This document shows, piece by piece, positions 38,138-47,467 of a stretch of 64,000 nt of DNA. The position numbers were made by a program, and so were the translations under genes. The notes under the pieces are model-generated. The model saw only the letters and a list, made by a program, of their open reading frames with translations, did not search any database and had not been told where the DNA came from. Numbering within the stretch: position 1 is the stretch's first letter; every line of letters begins with the position of its first letter. Source of the DNA: Streptomyces lanatus (GTDB taxonomy: Bacteria > Actinomycetota > Actinomycetes > Streptomycetales > Streptomycetaceae); assembly GCF_014655715.1 (NCBI RefSeq), contig NZ_BNBM01000005.1, positions 248,001-312,000 of the forward strand, in the 5' to 3' direction.

Positions 38138-39433
38138 TCAGTCGCCCGCCGGAACCTCCTGCGGCCGTCCGCTCCGTGTGAGGAGCGCCAGCGCGGCCAG
38201 CGGGAGCAGCAGACACGCGGCGGCGAGATTCAGCCAGCCGTAGCTCGCCCGGGCGACCACGAGTCCCGCGGCCGCGCCGCCGATGCCCGCGGACGCGTTC
38301 ATGATGAGGTCCGACAGCCCCTGGGCGGCGGCCCGCGCGGGTTGCGGCACGGAGTCCGTGAGCAGCGCGGAACCCGAGACCAGCCCCGCAGACCAGCCCA
38401 GCCCCAGCACGAAGAGCCCCAGGGCCGTCTGCCCATGGCTGTCGCCCGCCGTGCCGGCGAAGAGCACCGCGCACGCCAGCAGCCCCACGGCCAGCCCGAT
38501 CCCGGACAACCGCCCGAGCCGGTCCGTCAGCCGCCCCATCAGCGGCGCGAACGCGTACATGCCCGCGATGTGACCGCTGATGACCAGCCCGATCAGATCG
38601 ATGCCCGCGCCGTGGTGCGCGAGGTCGACCGGGGTCATCGACATCACCGAGACCATCGCGGTGTGCGCCACGGCGACCGTCACCACCGCGAGCCTGGCCC
38701 GCGGCGAGGCGGCCACGGCGGCCATCCCGGCGCGCAGCGACCGCGCCGCGGGGGACTGCTCCTCGGCCGGCGCCAGCGCACGCGCCGTCAGCAGCGGGTC
38801 CGGCCGCAGCAGCACGGCCACCACGACCGCGGATATCAGGAAGATCCCGGCCGCCCACAGGAACGGACCCGCCGTCGCCGGTATCCCGAGGCCCGTGACG
38901 CTGCGGCCGGCGGGCGCGGCTATGTTCGGGCCGATGACCGCGCCGATGGTGGTCGCCCACACGACGAGCGAGATGGCCCGGGCCCGCCGCTCCGGCTCGG
39001 CCAGGTCCGCCGCCGCGAACCGCGCCTGGAGATTCGCCGACGAGGCCGCCCCGAACGCCGCCATCCCGCACAGCAGCAGCGGAAAGCTCCCGACGCGGGC
39101 CGCGATCACCGTGACACCGGCGCCCACGGCACCGATGAGATACGCCAGGACGAGCCCGGGACGACGCCCCCGCGCGGTCATCAACGCGGCCAGCGGCATC
39201 GACAGCACCGCCGTACCGGCGACGGTGGCGGTGGGCGCGAGCCCGGACAGCGACTCGGTGCCGCTGACCTCCTTGGCCAGCACCGCCGCGAGCGCGATGC
39301 CGGTGGCGACACCCAGCCCGCCCAGGATCTGCGTGGTGACCAGCACGGCCGTGATACGCCGCCGCAGGGCGGGCAGCCGCTCGGGCGGGACGGACACGAC
39401 GGGCTGCCGCTCGACGGCCGTCACGACGCGCAC
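38138..39433 (-). CDS. MFS transporter
   Basis: A 431-residue major-facilitator protein with about 12 hydrophobic segments. After TM2 is the loop-2-3-type LAALMTARGRRPGLVLAYLIG, and in the second half the matching GRLTDRLGRLSGIGLAVGLL. It resembles drug-efflux-like DHA1 members, but the substrate is not evident. The start is a GTG at 39433; another GTG at 39424 would shorten it by three residues. It is upstream of and parallel to fdhA, separated from it by 162 bases. Confidence 0.9.
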   Translation of the reverse strand: MRVVTAVERQPVVSVPPERLPALRRRITAVLVTTQILGGLGVATGIALAAVLAKEVSGTESLSGLAPTATVAGTAVLSMPLAALMTARGRRPGLVLAYLIGAVGAGVTVIAARVGSFPLLLCGMAAFGAASSANLQARFAAADLAEPERRARAISLVVWATTIGAVIGPNIAAPAGRSVTGLGIPATAGPFLWAAGIFLISAVVVAVLLRPDPLLTARALAPAEEQSPAARSLRAGMAAVAASPRARLAVVTVAVAHTAMVSVMSMTPVDLAHHGAGIDLIGLVISGHIAGMYAFAPLMGRLTDRLGRLSGIGLAVGLLACAVLFAGTAGDSHGQTALGLFVLGLGWSAGLVSGSALLTDSVPQPARAAAQGLSDLIMNASAGIGGAAAGLVVARASYGWLNLAAACLLLPLAALALLTRSGRPQEVPAGD

Positions 39434-39588
39434 CCGGTGGAACAGCGCCTCCGGTCGGCCGACCGGGGACAGCGCACAGGACCGGCTGCCGCGTACACAT
39501 GGGTGAAAGGTGTCGTCACAGGCGCAGTCTCCCCCTCTTGCCCCGCCTGCCCATCCCGGCGATGACCGGGAAGATGGCCGGGAAGCCG

Positions 39589-40143
39589 TCAGAACAGCGG
39601 CTCCGGCAGTACGCCTTCCAGCGCGAGCAGCTTCCGCTTGGTCTCCAGGCCGCCCCCGAACCCGCCGATGCCGCCGTCGCTCTCCACGACCCGATGACAG
39701 GGCACGACGACCGGCAGCGGATTGGCCCCCATCGCCATGCCCACTGCCTGGGCCGCACCCGGCTGCCCGACCCGTCCCGCCAGATCGCCGTACCCGACGA
39801 CCGTGCCGTACGGGACGCCGGACGACAGCTCGCGCAGCACCTGCCGGTTGAAGCCGGAGATCAGCGACCAGTCCAGCGGCAGCTCGAAGTCGTGCCGCGT
39901 GCCCGCGAAGTACTCCCGCACCTGACGTATCGCCTCGGCCAGCAGCGGCGAGTCGGGCGCCTCGACCGGCTCGGTACCCAGCCGGGACGCAAGGCGCTCC
40001 AGCGCCTTCTCGCGCACCTGGTCAGTGGCGTGGAATACGACACTGACCAGGCCGTCGCGGGTCGCGGCCAGCATCAGCGGGCCGATGTCGCTGCCCACGA
40101 CGGTCCACACGACCTGCTGTTCGTACTGCCCATGGCTGTCCAT
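39589..40143 (-). CDS. ogt: Methylated-DNA-[protein]-cysteine S-methyltransferase
   Basis: A 184-residue suicidal DNA-repair protein that moves a methyl group from O6-methylguanine or O4-methylthymine to its own cysteine. The active site is PVVVPCHRVVESDG with the acceptor cysteine. The DNA-binding helix-turn-helix precedes it (FNRQVLRELSSGVPYGTVVG, with the following AGRVGQPGAAQAVGMAMGAN holding the arginine finger). The GGFGGGLETKRKLLALEG C-terminus is canonical. The length fits the Ogt type without an Ada regulatory domain. It lies upstream of the MFS gene on the same strand. Confidence 0.96.
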   Translation of the reverse strand: MDSHGQYEQQVVWTVVGSDIGPLMLAATRDGLVSVVFHATDQVREKALERLASRLGTEPVEAPDSPLLAEAIRQVREYFAGTRHDFELPLDWSLISGFNRQVLRELSSGVPYGTVVGYGDLAGRVGQPGAAQAVGMAMGANPLPVVVPCHRVVESDGGIGGFGGGLETKRKLLALEGVLPEPLF

Positions 40144-40203
40144 GCGCCCACCGTACGACCGGCCACTGACAACACCTCCGCAGCGGGCGCGGCAGCCGGG
40201 ACC

Positions 40204-41073
40204 TCACTGCGCGGGCAGGGCGTCCCGGACCACGTCGGGGGCGTTCGAGATGATGCCGTCGACGCCGTACCCCGCGACCAGCCGAGCCGTGTTCGCGTCG
40301 TCCACGGTCCAGACGAACACCTCGAGCGGCCTGCCGTGCGGTCCCTCGACCGCGTGCACGGAGGCGACGTAGCCCGTCGACGCTGAGCTGTACGACGGGT
40401 TGATCTGGTCGACGAACGTCGCGTAGCGGGCCAGGTCGGCCACCGGCGGCGTCCCGAGGAACCCGGTCTTCACAGCGGGCTTCAGCTCATGGACGGTCCG
40501 CACACTGTCGGCACTGAAACTCTGCACGATCAGCCGGCTCTCCAGATGGGGCCGGTCGAGCCACCCCTCATTGTCCAGGAGCTTCAGGGTCTCCTGCTCG
40601 ATGCCCGGGTACAGCTCGGGGTTCTTGATCTCCAGAAGCAGCTTCTGGTGGTGCAGCTCCACACGGTCCATGTACTGGTCGAGCGTCGGCACGCGCGCGC
40701 CCGCGTACGCGGGGCCGAACCAGCTGCCCGCGTCCAGGCGGGCGATCTCGGCGGCGGTGAAGTCCTTCACCTTCCAGGGCGAGCGGTCGGGGAAGACCTC
40801 CTCGGCGTCCGTCGTGCGCTTGAGGTTGTCGTCGTGCAGGACGACCAGTTCGCCGTCCTTGGTGCGCTGGACGTCGTTCTCGACCCAGTCGATGCCCAGC
40901 TCGGCGGCCTTGTCGACGGCGTCCAGCGTGTTCTCGGGGGCATGGGCCGAGGCCCCCCGATGGGCGATCACCGTGGGCCGCCCGGAGCCGGCCAGGGCAT
41001 CGGGTGCGGGAATGAGCAGAGCGGAGGCTCCCAGCAGTGCGGTCGTCGTGGCGGCCACAGCGCGCGCGTGCAT
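40204..41073 (-). CDS. glpQ: Secreted glycerophosphodiester phosphodiesterase
   Basis: A 289-residue GDPD enzyme that hydrolyses glycerophosphodiesters to glycerol 3-phosphate and an alcohol. The N-terminal 28 residues form a Sec signal peptide ending PAPDALAGSG. Catalytic blocks are VIAHRGASAHAPENTLDAVD (HRG and EN), DWVENDVQRTKDGELVVLHD (E-x-D...H), then LLLEIKNPELYPG and the final strand VFVWTVDDANTARLVAGYGV with DGIISNAPDV. These match the GlpQ-type TIM barrel. It would act outside the cell to recycle phosphate from phospholipids or teichoic acids, and in Streptomyces such genes are often phosphate-controlled. No PHO box could be confirmed by eye. Confidence 0.93.
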   Translation of the reverse strand: MHARAVAATTTALLGASALLIPAPDALAGSGRPTVIAHRGASAHAPENTLDAVDKAAELGIDWVENDVQRTKDGELVVLHDDNLKRTTDAEEVFPDRSPWKVKDFTAAEIARLDAGSWFGPAYAGARVPTLDQYMDRVELHHQKLLLEIKNPELYPGIEQETLKLLDNEGWLDRPHLESRLIVQSFSADSVRTVHELKPAVKTGFLGTPPVADLARYATFVDQINPSYSSASTGYVASVHAVEGPHGRPLEVFVWTVDDANTARLVAGYGVDGIISNAPDVVRDALPAQ

Positions 41074-41351
41074 GCGTACTCCTCGCGTCGGACGATCACG
41101 AACAGCTCAACTGTGACAGCAGAGGGTCAACGGCGGGGGAGTACAGAATGGCCACAGATTGAATGGAGTTGCCTGTGCCCGCTCACCCGTGCGGCACAAC
41201 TGGGGCAAGGCCGTGTTTCTTTGCCGGAAAATCGTTCGACCATTCCGGTGGGGGTTACCCTCAGCCTCAACCCTGACCGCTCGGGCGGTACTGGGAAGGG
41301 GCGCATTTCACGGGGTTCCGGGACGTAAAAGGGCGGGAAGGGCAGCTGCGT

Positions 41352-42218
41352 ATGCAGGGCACGATCGACGGATTCAGCTACGGACTCGTCACACCGCTGG
41401 TGGCCTATCTCACGGCCTGCCTCGGCGGTGCGCTCGGCCTGCGCTGCACCACCAGATCGATGCTCGTCTCGCAGTCCTGGCGCCCGGGCTGGCTCGCGCT
41501 GGGCTCGGCGGCCATCGGATCCGGCATATGGACGATGCACTTCGTCGCGATGATGGGGTTCACCGTCAAGGAGACGCCGGTCCACTACGACAAGGCGATG
41601 ACATTCGCGAGCCTGGCGGTCGCCATAGTCATGGTGGGCGTCGGGATCTTCATAGTCGGCTACAAAGGCGCCAGCGGCGCGGCCCTGTTCACCGGAGGCA
41701 CCATCACCGGCCTGGGTATAGCGTCGATGCACTACCTGGGCATGGCCGGAATGCAGGTCAACGGCAAGCTGGAGTACAACACGCTGACCGTGGCGGCCTC
41801 CGTCGCCATAGCCATGGCCGCCGCCACCGCCGCCCTGTGGGCCGCCGGACAGGTCAGAGGGCTCCTGTGGAGCGTGGGCGCGAGCCTGGTCATGGGCCTC
41901 GCCGTCAGCGGCATGCACTACACCGGCATGGCCGCCCTCAGCGTCCACCTCCACGGCACCGAAGCCCCCGCCACCGGCGACTCGCCGGCCAGCCTTCTGG
42001 CGCCGATGCTCGTCGGCCCACTCGCCTTCCTGCTCCTCGCCGGCGCCGTCGTCCTGTTCGACCCGAAGATGGTCATGGGGCGGCCCACCGAGGCCCCCGT
42101 CGAGCACAAACCGGGCGTCCCCGCCCACCCCACCGTCCCGCACCCGGCCCGCCGCGCGCCGCTGCGGCCCCGCCGCACCGCCGGAACCCGGAGCTCCAGG
42201 ACCCCGCAGAACCACTGA
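41352..42218 (+). CDS. MHYT-domain integral membrane sensor protein
   Basis: A 288-residue protein with seven transmembrane segments and the three diagnostic MHYT-type motifs: GIWTMHFVAMMGF (~60-72), GIASMHYLGMAGM (~125-137) and AVSGMHYTGMAAL (~185-197). The domain is proposed to bind copper through these Met/His residues and sense oxygen, CO or NO. Most MHYT proteins elsewhere are fused to output domains; here the protein ends with a Pro/Arg-rich cytoplasmic tail (~245-288), as in the stand-alone actinobacterial form. The ATG follows a purine-rich GGGAAGGGCAG. It precedes uvrB by 39 bases, but uvrB has its own promoter. Confidence 0.92.
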   Translation: MQGTIDGFSYGLVTPLVAYLTACLGGALGLRCTTRSMLVSQSWRPGWLALGSAAIGSGIWTMHFVAMMGFTVKETPVHYDKAMTFASLAVAIVMVGVGIFIVGYKGASGAALFTGGTITGLGIASMHYLGMAGMQVNGKLEYNTLTVAASVAIAMAAATAALWAAGQVRGLLWSVGASLVMGLAVSGMHYTGMAALSVHLHGTEAPATGDSPASLLAPMLVGPLAFLLLAGAVVLFDPKMVMGRPTEAPVEHKPGVPAHPTVPHPARRAPLRPRRTAGTRSSRTPQNH

Positions 42219-42244
42219 CCGGACCGCGTTGTCAGTGGGGGGTC

Positions 42245-42250
42245 GTACGG
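42245..42250 (+). promoter_or_regulatory. -10 element of uvrB
   Basis: TACGGT ends seven bases before ATG 42258, another leaderless arrangement. I saw no actinobacterial LexA box (GAAC-N4-GTTC) in the preceding 200 bases. Confidence 0.5.
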
Positions 42251-42257
42251 TGGATCC

Positions 42258-44405
42258 ATGCGGCCCGTTTCCAGTATCGAACGCACGGTGGCGCCCTTCG
42301 AGGTCGTCAGCCCCTACCAGCCCAGCGGTGACCAGCCGCAGGCCATCGCCGAGCTCGCCCGGCGCATCGAAGCCGGTGAGAAGGACGTCGTCCTGCTCGG
42401 CGCGACCGGCACCGGCAAGTCCGCGACCACCGCGTGGATGATCGAGAAGCTCCAGCGTCCCACCTTGGTGATGGCACCGAACAAGACGCTGGCCGCCCAG
42501 CTGGCGAACGAATTCCGCGAACTCCTGCCGAACAACGCCGTCGAATACTTCGTCTCGTACTACGACTACTACCAGCCCGAGGCGTACGTCCCGCAGTCGG
42601 ACACCTACATCGAGAAGGACTCCTCGATCAACGAGGAGGTCGAGCGACTGCGCCACTCCGCGACCAACTCGCTGCTCACCCGCCGCGACGTCATCGTGGT
42701 CGCCTCGGTCTCCTGCATCTACGGCCTCGGTACACCCCAGGAGTACGTGGACCGCATGGTCCCCCTCAAGGTCGGCGAGGAGATCGACCGGGACCAGCTG
42801 CTGCGCCGTTTCGTGGACATCCAGTACACACGCAACGACCTGGCCTTCACCCGCGGCACCTTCCGCGTCCGCGGCGACACCATCGAGATCTTCCCGGTCT
42901 ACGAGGAGCTCGCCGTCCGCATCGAGATGTTCGGCGACGAGATCGAGGCCCTGTCCACGCTGCACCCGCTGACCGGCGAGATCATCAGCGACGACGAGCA
43001 GCTGTACGTCTTCCCGGCCTCCCACTACGTCGCGGGCCCCGAGCGCATGGAGCGGGCCGTCAACGACATCGAGAAGGAGCTGGGCGAGCGCCTCGCCGAG
43101 CTGGAGAAGCAGGGCAAGCTCCTGGAGGCCCAGCGGCTGCGGATGCGGACGACTTACGACCTGGAGATGCTCCGTCAGATCGGCAGCTGCTCCGGTGTCG
43201 AGAACTACTCGATGCACTTCGACGGCCGCGAGCCGGGCTCCGCGCCGAACACCCTGCTGGACTACTTCCCGGAGGACTTCCTCCTCGTCATCGACGAGTC
43301 GCATGTGACGGTGCCGCAGATCGGCGCCATGTACGAGGGCGACGCCTCCCGCAAGCGCACCCTGGTCGACCACGGCTTCCGCCTGCCCTCCGCCCTCGAC
43401 AACCGTCCCCTCAAGTGGGAGGAGTTCCAGGGGCGCATCGGGCAGACCGTCTATCTGTCGGCGACCCCGGGCAATTACGAGCTCTCCCGCGGCGACGGCC
43501 AGGTCGAGCAGATCATCCGCCCCACCGGCCTCGTCGACCCGGAGGTCGTCGTCAAGCCCACCGAGGGCCAGATCGACGACCTGGTCCACGAGATCCGGGA
43601 GCGCGTCGAGAAGGACGAGCGGGTCCTGGTCACCACCCTCACCAAGAAGATGGCCGAGGACCTCACGGCCTACTTCCTGGAGCTCGGCATCCAGGTCCGC
43701 TATCTGCACAGCGATGTCGACACCCTGCGCCGTGTCGAGCTGCTGAGAGAGCTGCGCGCGGGCGAGTTCGACGTCCTCGTCGGCATCAACCTGCTGCGCG
43801 AGGGCCTCGACCTGCCCGAGGTGTCCCTGGTGGCGATCCTCGACGCCGACAAGGAGGGCTTCCTGCGCTCCGGTACGTCCCTCATCCAGACCATCGGCCG
43901 CGCCGCGCGTAACGTCTCCGGCCAGGTCCACATGTACGCCGACAAGATCACCCCGGCGATGGAGAAGGCCATCGACGAGACCAACCGCCGCCGGGAGAAG
44001 CAGGTCGCGTACAACAAGGCGAACGGCATCGACCCCCAGCCGCTGCGCAAGAAGATCAACGACATCGTCGCGCAGATCGCCCGCGAGGACGTCGACACCG
44101 AGCAGTTGCTCGGCACCGGCTACCGCGCGAAGAAGGACGGCCGGGGCACCAAGGCCCCCGTGCCCTCCCTCGGCGACAAGGCGGCCAAGGGGGCGAAGGC
44201 CGCCAAGTCCGCCAGGGGCAAAGCGAAGGAGACGGTGCCGACGGACCGTCCGGCGGCCGATCTCGCCGAGCAGATCGAGGAGCTGACGGAGCGTATGCGC
44301 GCCGCCGCGGCCGATCTGCAGTTCGAGATCGCGGCCCGGTTGCGTGACGAGGTGTCCGAGATGAAGAAGGAACTGCGACAGATGAAAGAGGCAGGCCTGG
44401 CCTGA
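42258..44405 (+). CDS. uvrB: Excinuclease ABC subunit B
   Basis: A 715-residue helicase-like subunit of the UvrABC nucleotide-excision repair complex, which accepts damaged DNA from UvrA and presents it to UvrC. Walker A GATGTGKS is at 48-55. The lesion-probing beta hairpin YYDYYQPEAYVP is at 101-112. Motif II is VIDESH and motif VI is QTIGRAARN. A C-terminal UVR domain (AEQIEELTERMRAAAADLQF) would bind UvrC. Residues ~640-670 form a Lys/Ala-rich linker, so the protein is slightly longer than the enterobacterial one (~670). The ATG is set by the leaderless promoter. Confidence 0.98.
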   Translation: MRPVSSIERTVAPFEVVSPYQPSGDQPQAIAELARRIEAGEKDVVLLGATGTGKSATTAWMIEKLQRPTLVMAPNKTLAAQLANEFRELLPNNAVEYFVSYYDYYQPEAYVPQSDTYIEKDSSINEEVERLRHSATNSLLTRRDVIVVASVSCIYGLGTPQEYVDRMVPLKVGEEIDRDQLLRRFVDIQYTRNDLAFTRGTFRVRGDTIEIFPVYEELAVRIEMFGDEIEALSTLHPLTGEIISDDEQLYVFPASHYVAGPERMERAVNDIEKELGERLAELEKQGKLLEAQRLRMRTTYDLEMLRQIGSCSGVENYSMHFDGREPGSAPNTLLDYFPEDFLLVIDESHVTVPQIGAMYEGDASRKRTLVDHGFRLPSALDNRPLKWEEFQGRIGQTVYLSATPGNYELSRGDGQVEQIIRPTGLVDPEVVVKPTEGQIDDLVHEIRERVEKDERVLVTTLTKKMAEDLTAYFLELGIQVRYLHSDVDTLRRVELLRELRAGEFDVLVGINLLREGLDLPEVSLVAILDADKEGFLRSGTSLIQTIGRAARNVSGQVHMYADKITPAMEKAIDETNRRREKQVAYNKANGIDPQPLRKKINDIVAQIAREDVDTEQLLGTGYRAKKDGRGTKAPVPSLGDKAAKGAKAAKSARGKAKETVPTDRPAADLAEQIEELTERMRAAAADLQFEIAARLRDEVSEMKKELRQMKEAGLA

Positions 44406-44539
44406 CACGCACGCGCTGTGTTGCAAGACCGACACAAAGTGGGGACCGGGGTACGTCACTGTCAGTGCCCCTGCGTAGGGTTCTGGTCATCCGCGGACTC
44501 CGCGGCCAACAGGGGACAGCTCGAGAGGGGATTCAGCAC

Positions 44540-45118
44540 GTGACCGTCAACATGACCAAGGGTCAGGCCATCAGTCTGCAGAAGAACGACGGCGGCAGCC
44601 TGACCGCGGTGCGCATGGGTCTCGGCTGGCAGGCGGCTCCCCGGCGCGGCCTGTTCGGCTCGCGCACGCGGGAGGTCGACCTCGACGCCTCGGCCGTCCT
44701 GTTCGCGGACAAGCAGCCGGTCGACGTCGTCTTCTTCCGTCACCTGGTGAGCGACGACGGCTCGGTCCGTCACACCGGTGACAACCTCGTCGGCGGTGTC
44801 GGCCAGGGCGGCGACGACGAGGCCATCCTCGTCGACCTCGCGCGCATCCCGGTCCACATCGACCAGATCGTCTTCACCGTGAACTCCTTCACGGGCCAGA
44901 CCTTCCAGGAGGTGCAGAACGCCTTCTGCCGTCTGGTCGACGAGACCAACGGCCAGGAACTCGCCCGGTACACGCTCGCCGGTGGTGGCGCCTACACCGC
45001 TCAGATCATGGCGAAGGTGCACCGCTCGGGCCCGGGCTGGTCGATGACGGCCCTCGGCACGCCGGCCAACGGCCGCACGTTCCAGGACCTGATGCCGTCG
45101 ATCCTGCCGCACCTGTAG
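44540..45118 (+). CDS. TerD-family protein
   Basis: A 192-residue TerD-domain protein, the calcium-binding beta-sandwich of tellurite-resistance/stress gene clusters. The family opening VNMTKGQAISLQKNDGGSL, GLGWQA, DLDASAVLF, VFFRHLVSDDGSVRHTGDNL with GGDDEAILVDLARIP (the acidic calcium-binding loop), and IVFTVNSFTGQTFQEVQNAF are all present. GTG 44540 is favoured by GAGAGGGG upstream and by the family N-terminus; ATG 44552 is internal. It begins a ter set: TerD, TerD-FtsK/HerA fusion, TerC. Confidence 0.95.
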   Translation: MTVNMTKGQAISLQKNDGGSLTAVRMGLGWQAAPRRGLFGSRTREVDLDASAVLFADKQPVDVVFFRHLVSDDGSVRHTGDNLVGGVGQGGDDEAILVDLARIPVHIDQIVFTVNSFTGQTFQEVQNAFCRLVDETNGQELARYTLAGGGAYTAQIMAKVHRSGPGWSMTALGTPANGRTFQDLMPSILPHL

Positions 45119-45183
45119 GACACCCGAGGCGGCCCGGCGGGCGGCACACGACACAAGACACAGCGACACAGGGGGACGAAGGC

Positions 45184-47244
45184 ATGACGGCCGAGCTGGT
45201 GCGGGGGCAGAACCACCCGCTCTCCCAGGCCCGTCTGGAGATCCGGGTCTCGGCCGGCACGCCGATGGTGGCCGCCGCCACGCTCGGCGACGAGCAGGGG
45301 AAGATCCACGGCGTCGAATGGGTGGCACACCCCGGCGCCCCCACCCTGCCCGGCCTGGAGGTCTCCAAGCAGGCGGCCGCCGACCATCGCCTCGCGGTGG
45401 ATCTGGACGCCATGCCGGAGGCCGTCCACCGTGTCAGTGTGCTGCTCGCCCTGCCGATGGGGGTCGGCGGCCCGACCCGCTTCGGCGCCGTCCCCACCCC
45501 GTTCGTCGCGGTCACCGGCCTCGACGGCGCCGAGGTCGCCAGCTACACCGTCACCGGCCTGGAGGCCGAGTCGGCCGTGGTCGCCCTGGAGCTCTACCGC
45601 CGCCAGGGCGCCTGGAAGGTGCGCGCCATCGGCCAGGGCTACGCCGACGGTCTCGCCGGGCTCTTCACCGACCAGGGCCTGCCCCAGGCGCAGCAACTGG
45701 CCGGAAGCATCAACGAAGCGGTGGCGCAGGGCATGGCCCGCTCGATCCCGGCGCCCCCGCCGCGCACGGACGGCGACCGTTCCCGGCAGACCGCCGCACC
45801 GGCACTCGGCCCGGACCAGGGCGGCCAGGCATCGCAGGGCGCCACCGGTCCCGTACCACCACAGACATCGCCGTACGGCGCACAGACACCCGACGGGCCC
45901 GGCCAGCCGACACCGCAGCCGAACTCCCCGTACGGCACGCCGGCGCAGGGGCAGCCCGCGTCGCAGCCGCCGTACCAGGGCGGAGCCGGCGCCACCGACC
46001 CCGGCCAGACGGGCACGTCCGGCGGTCCCATCAACTACAGCCATCCGCGCCGGCAGAACGCGGCTCCGCCACCGCCCCCGCCGACCGCGCCCCCGGCCCA
46101 GCCGGGACAGCCCGCGCAGCCCGTCGCGGGCGACGCCACCGGCTGGTCCATGGACGAGCGGCTCTACAACCAGGTCTGGGGCATGTTCGAGGACCTGGCC
46201 CGCACTACCGCCGCATACCGCAGCGCGGTCGACTTCGCCGAGTCGCGCATGGACAAGGAGCTCGACCAGGTCCTGTCGGACCCGCGCAGCCGGATCGGTG
46301 GACAGGGCGACGCCGCACGCGAGGCCGCCCAGGCCAAGCACACGGAGCTGGTCAACCAGGCCAGGGAGGCCCTCGACCGGGACCTCGCCCAGCTCACGGC
46401 GGAGGCCGAGGTCGTCGAGCCCGCACTGCCGCCCGCGTACGCGCGCTGGGACAACCCCGTGTGGCACGGCTATCGCGTACCGATGGAGATTCCCATGGCA
46501 CTGCGCCTGGGCGACCTCCATCTCCCCGAGAGCGACCGGTTGCGCATCCCGATGCTGGTCCGGCTGCCGTTGGAGCGGGGCCTGTGGATCGACAGCGGGC
46601 GCGGCAGTTCACTCGACGGCTCGTTCACCGACTCCCACGATCTGCGGCGCCTCGCGATGGAGACGGCCGTGGCGAACGCGGCCCGGCTGCTCGCGGTCTA
46701 TCCGGCCGGTGAGTTCACCGTGCACGTCATCGACCCGGCGGGTTCGGGCGCTCAGGCGCTCGCACCGCTGGTGCAGACCGGTGTGCTCGCGGCCCCGCCC
46801 GCCGTGGGCGCGGCTGGAGTCGCGGATGTCCTCGGGCGGCTCACTCAGCGCGTCGACCTGGTGCAGATGGCTCTGCGCGGCGGTGCGCCGGACTCCCTGC
46901 CACCGGGCTTCGACACCTCCCAGCAGCTGCTGATCGTCAACGACTTCCCGCACGGCTTCGACGACCGTGCCGTGAACCAGCTGCGCTATCTGGCGGACGA
47001 GGGCCCGGCGGTCGGCGTCCATCTGATGATGGTCGCGGACCGCGAGGAGGCGGCCGGCTACGGCCCGCTGCTCGACCCGCTGTGGCGTGCGTTGATGCGT
47101 CTGACGCCGGTGCCGGACGATCACCTCGCCGACCCCTGGGTGGGGCATGCCTGGACCTATGAGCCCTCGCTCGTCCCGCCCGGCAGCCAGGTCCTCCAGC
47201 AGGTCCTGTCACAGGTCGCGGCGGCCCGCACCCATTACCGGTAA
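45184..47244 (+). CDS. TerD domain fused to a degenerate FtsK/HerA-like domain
   Basis: A 686-residue protein. Residues ~1-185 are a TerD domain of the short-loop type (ELVRGQNHPLSQARLEIRVS, then FVAVTGLDGAEVASYTVTGL and AVVALELYRRQGAWKVRAIG). Residues ~190-315 are a Pro/Gln/Gly-rich linker with repeated SPYG motifs. Residues ~325-420 are helical. Residues ~425-686 resemble a FtsK/HerA-family ATPase core (IPMLVRLPLERGLWIDSGRG, then VHVIDPAG and a Walker-B-like QLLIVNDFPHGF, then VGVHLMMVADRE). The Walker A position reads GRGSSLDGS, so the P-loop is lost. It likely acts as a scaffold in a Ter stress complex; comparative studies of Ter systems describe DNA-processing partners, which fits. Confidence 0.8.
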   Translation: MTAELVRGQNHPLSQARLEIRVSAGTPMVAAATLGDEQGKIHGVEWVAHPGAPTLPGLEVSKQAAADHRLAVDLDAMPEAVHRVSVLLALPMGVGGPTRFGAVPTPFVAVTGLDGAEVASYTVTGLEAESAVVALELYRRQGAWKVRAIGQGYADGLAGLFTDQGLPQAQQLAGSINEAVAQGMARSIPAPPPRTDGDRSRQTAAPALGPDQGGQASQGATGPVPPQTSPYGAQTPDGPGQPTPQPNSPYGTPAQGQPASQPPYQGGAGATDPGQTGTSGGPINYSHPRRQNAAPPPPPPTAPPAQPGQPAQPVAGDATGWSMDERLYNQVWGMFEDLARTTAAYRSAVDFAESRMDKELDQVLSDPRSRIGGQGDAAREAAQAKHTELVNQAREALDRDLAQLTAEAEVVEPALPPAYARWDNPVWHGYRVPMEIPMALRLGDLHLPESDRLRIPMLVRLPLERGLWIDSGRGSSLDGSFTDSHDLRRLAMETAVANAARLLAVYPAGEFTVHVIDPAGSGAQALAPLVQTGVLAAPPAVGAAGVADVLGRLTQRVDLVQMALRGGAPDSLPPGFDTSQQLLIVNDFPHGFDDRAVNQLRYLADEGPAVGVHLMMVADREEAAGYGPLLDPLWRALMRLTPVPDDHLADPWVGHAWTYEPSLVPPGSQVLQQVLSQVAAARTHYR

Positions 47245-47264
47245 ACAGCCTCTGACCTGCGCAT

Positions 47265-47283
47265 TTGGCACTCCTTTTGCCAA
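47265..47283 (+). terminator. Small hairpin after the TerD-fusion gene
   Basis: TTGGCA (47265-47270) and TGCCAA (47278-47283) with a seven-base loop, 20 bases past the stop at 47244 and just upstream of the terC promoter. The stem is short, so it is a weak terminator candidate. Confidence 0.45.
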
Positions 47284-47287
47284 TCGC

Positions 47288-47316
47288 TTTACCTTTCCTT
47301 GGTGATTGGGTACTCT
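47288..47316 (+). promoter_or_regulatory. terC promoter
   Basis: TTTACC (-35, 47288-47293), a 17-base spacer, and TACTCT (-10, 47311-47316). This is a normally spaced housekeeping-type promoter. A start ~7 bases downstream (about 47323) would coincide with the first base of the riboswitch P1 stem. Confidence 0.65.
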
Positions 47317-47321
47317 TCTTT

Positions 47322-47463
47322 GCACGGAGGGGAGTACTCCCTGTCTGCTGCGGCGTACCCGTCAATACGGATCAGGCCAGATCCCGGGGCGTCGGCCCAT
47401 CCTGGGTGGAAGAGACCTCCGGCGCGCGACGACGCTGACATTTGCCGTTACGACTGCCGGAGG
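47322..47463 (+). ncRNA. yybP-ykoY (manganese) riboswitch with overlapping anti-Shine-Dalgarno
   Basis: The leader carries the signature pieces of the yybP-ykoY class in order: GGGGAGTA just inside the P1 stem (47330-47337), a central GTCAATACGG segment (47361-47370), and GGAAGAGACC closing into P1. P1 is formed by CGGAGG (47325-47330) with CCTCCG (47416-47421). The 3' P1 strand extended by two bases, CCTCCGGC (47416-47423), is perfectly complementary to GCCGGAGG (47456-47463), which contains the terC Shine-Dalgarno. Metal binding should favour P1 and free the ribosome site (an ON switch). The class senses Mn2+ and often precedes terC-like exporters. Confidence 0.75.
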
Positions 47464-47467
47464 CGCA

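Noticed and set aside
41127..44459. A 1110-codon open frame on the minus strand across uvrB
   Set aside because: It is the antisense of uvrB, open only because of strong GC3 bias; its translation is low in sequence structure and has no recognisable domain.
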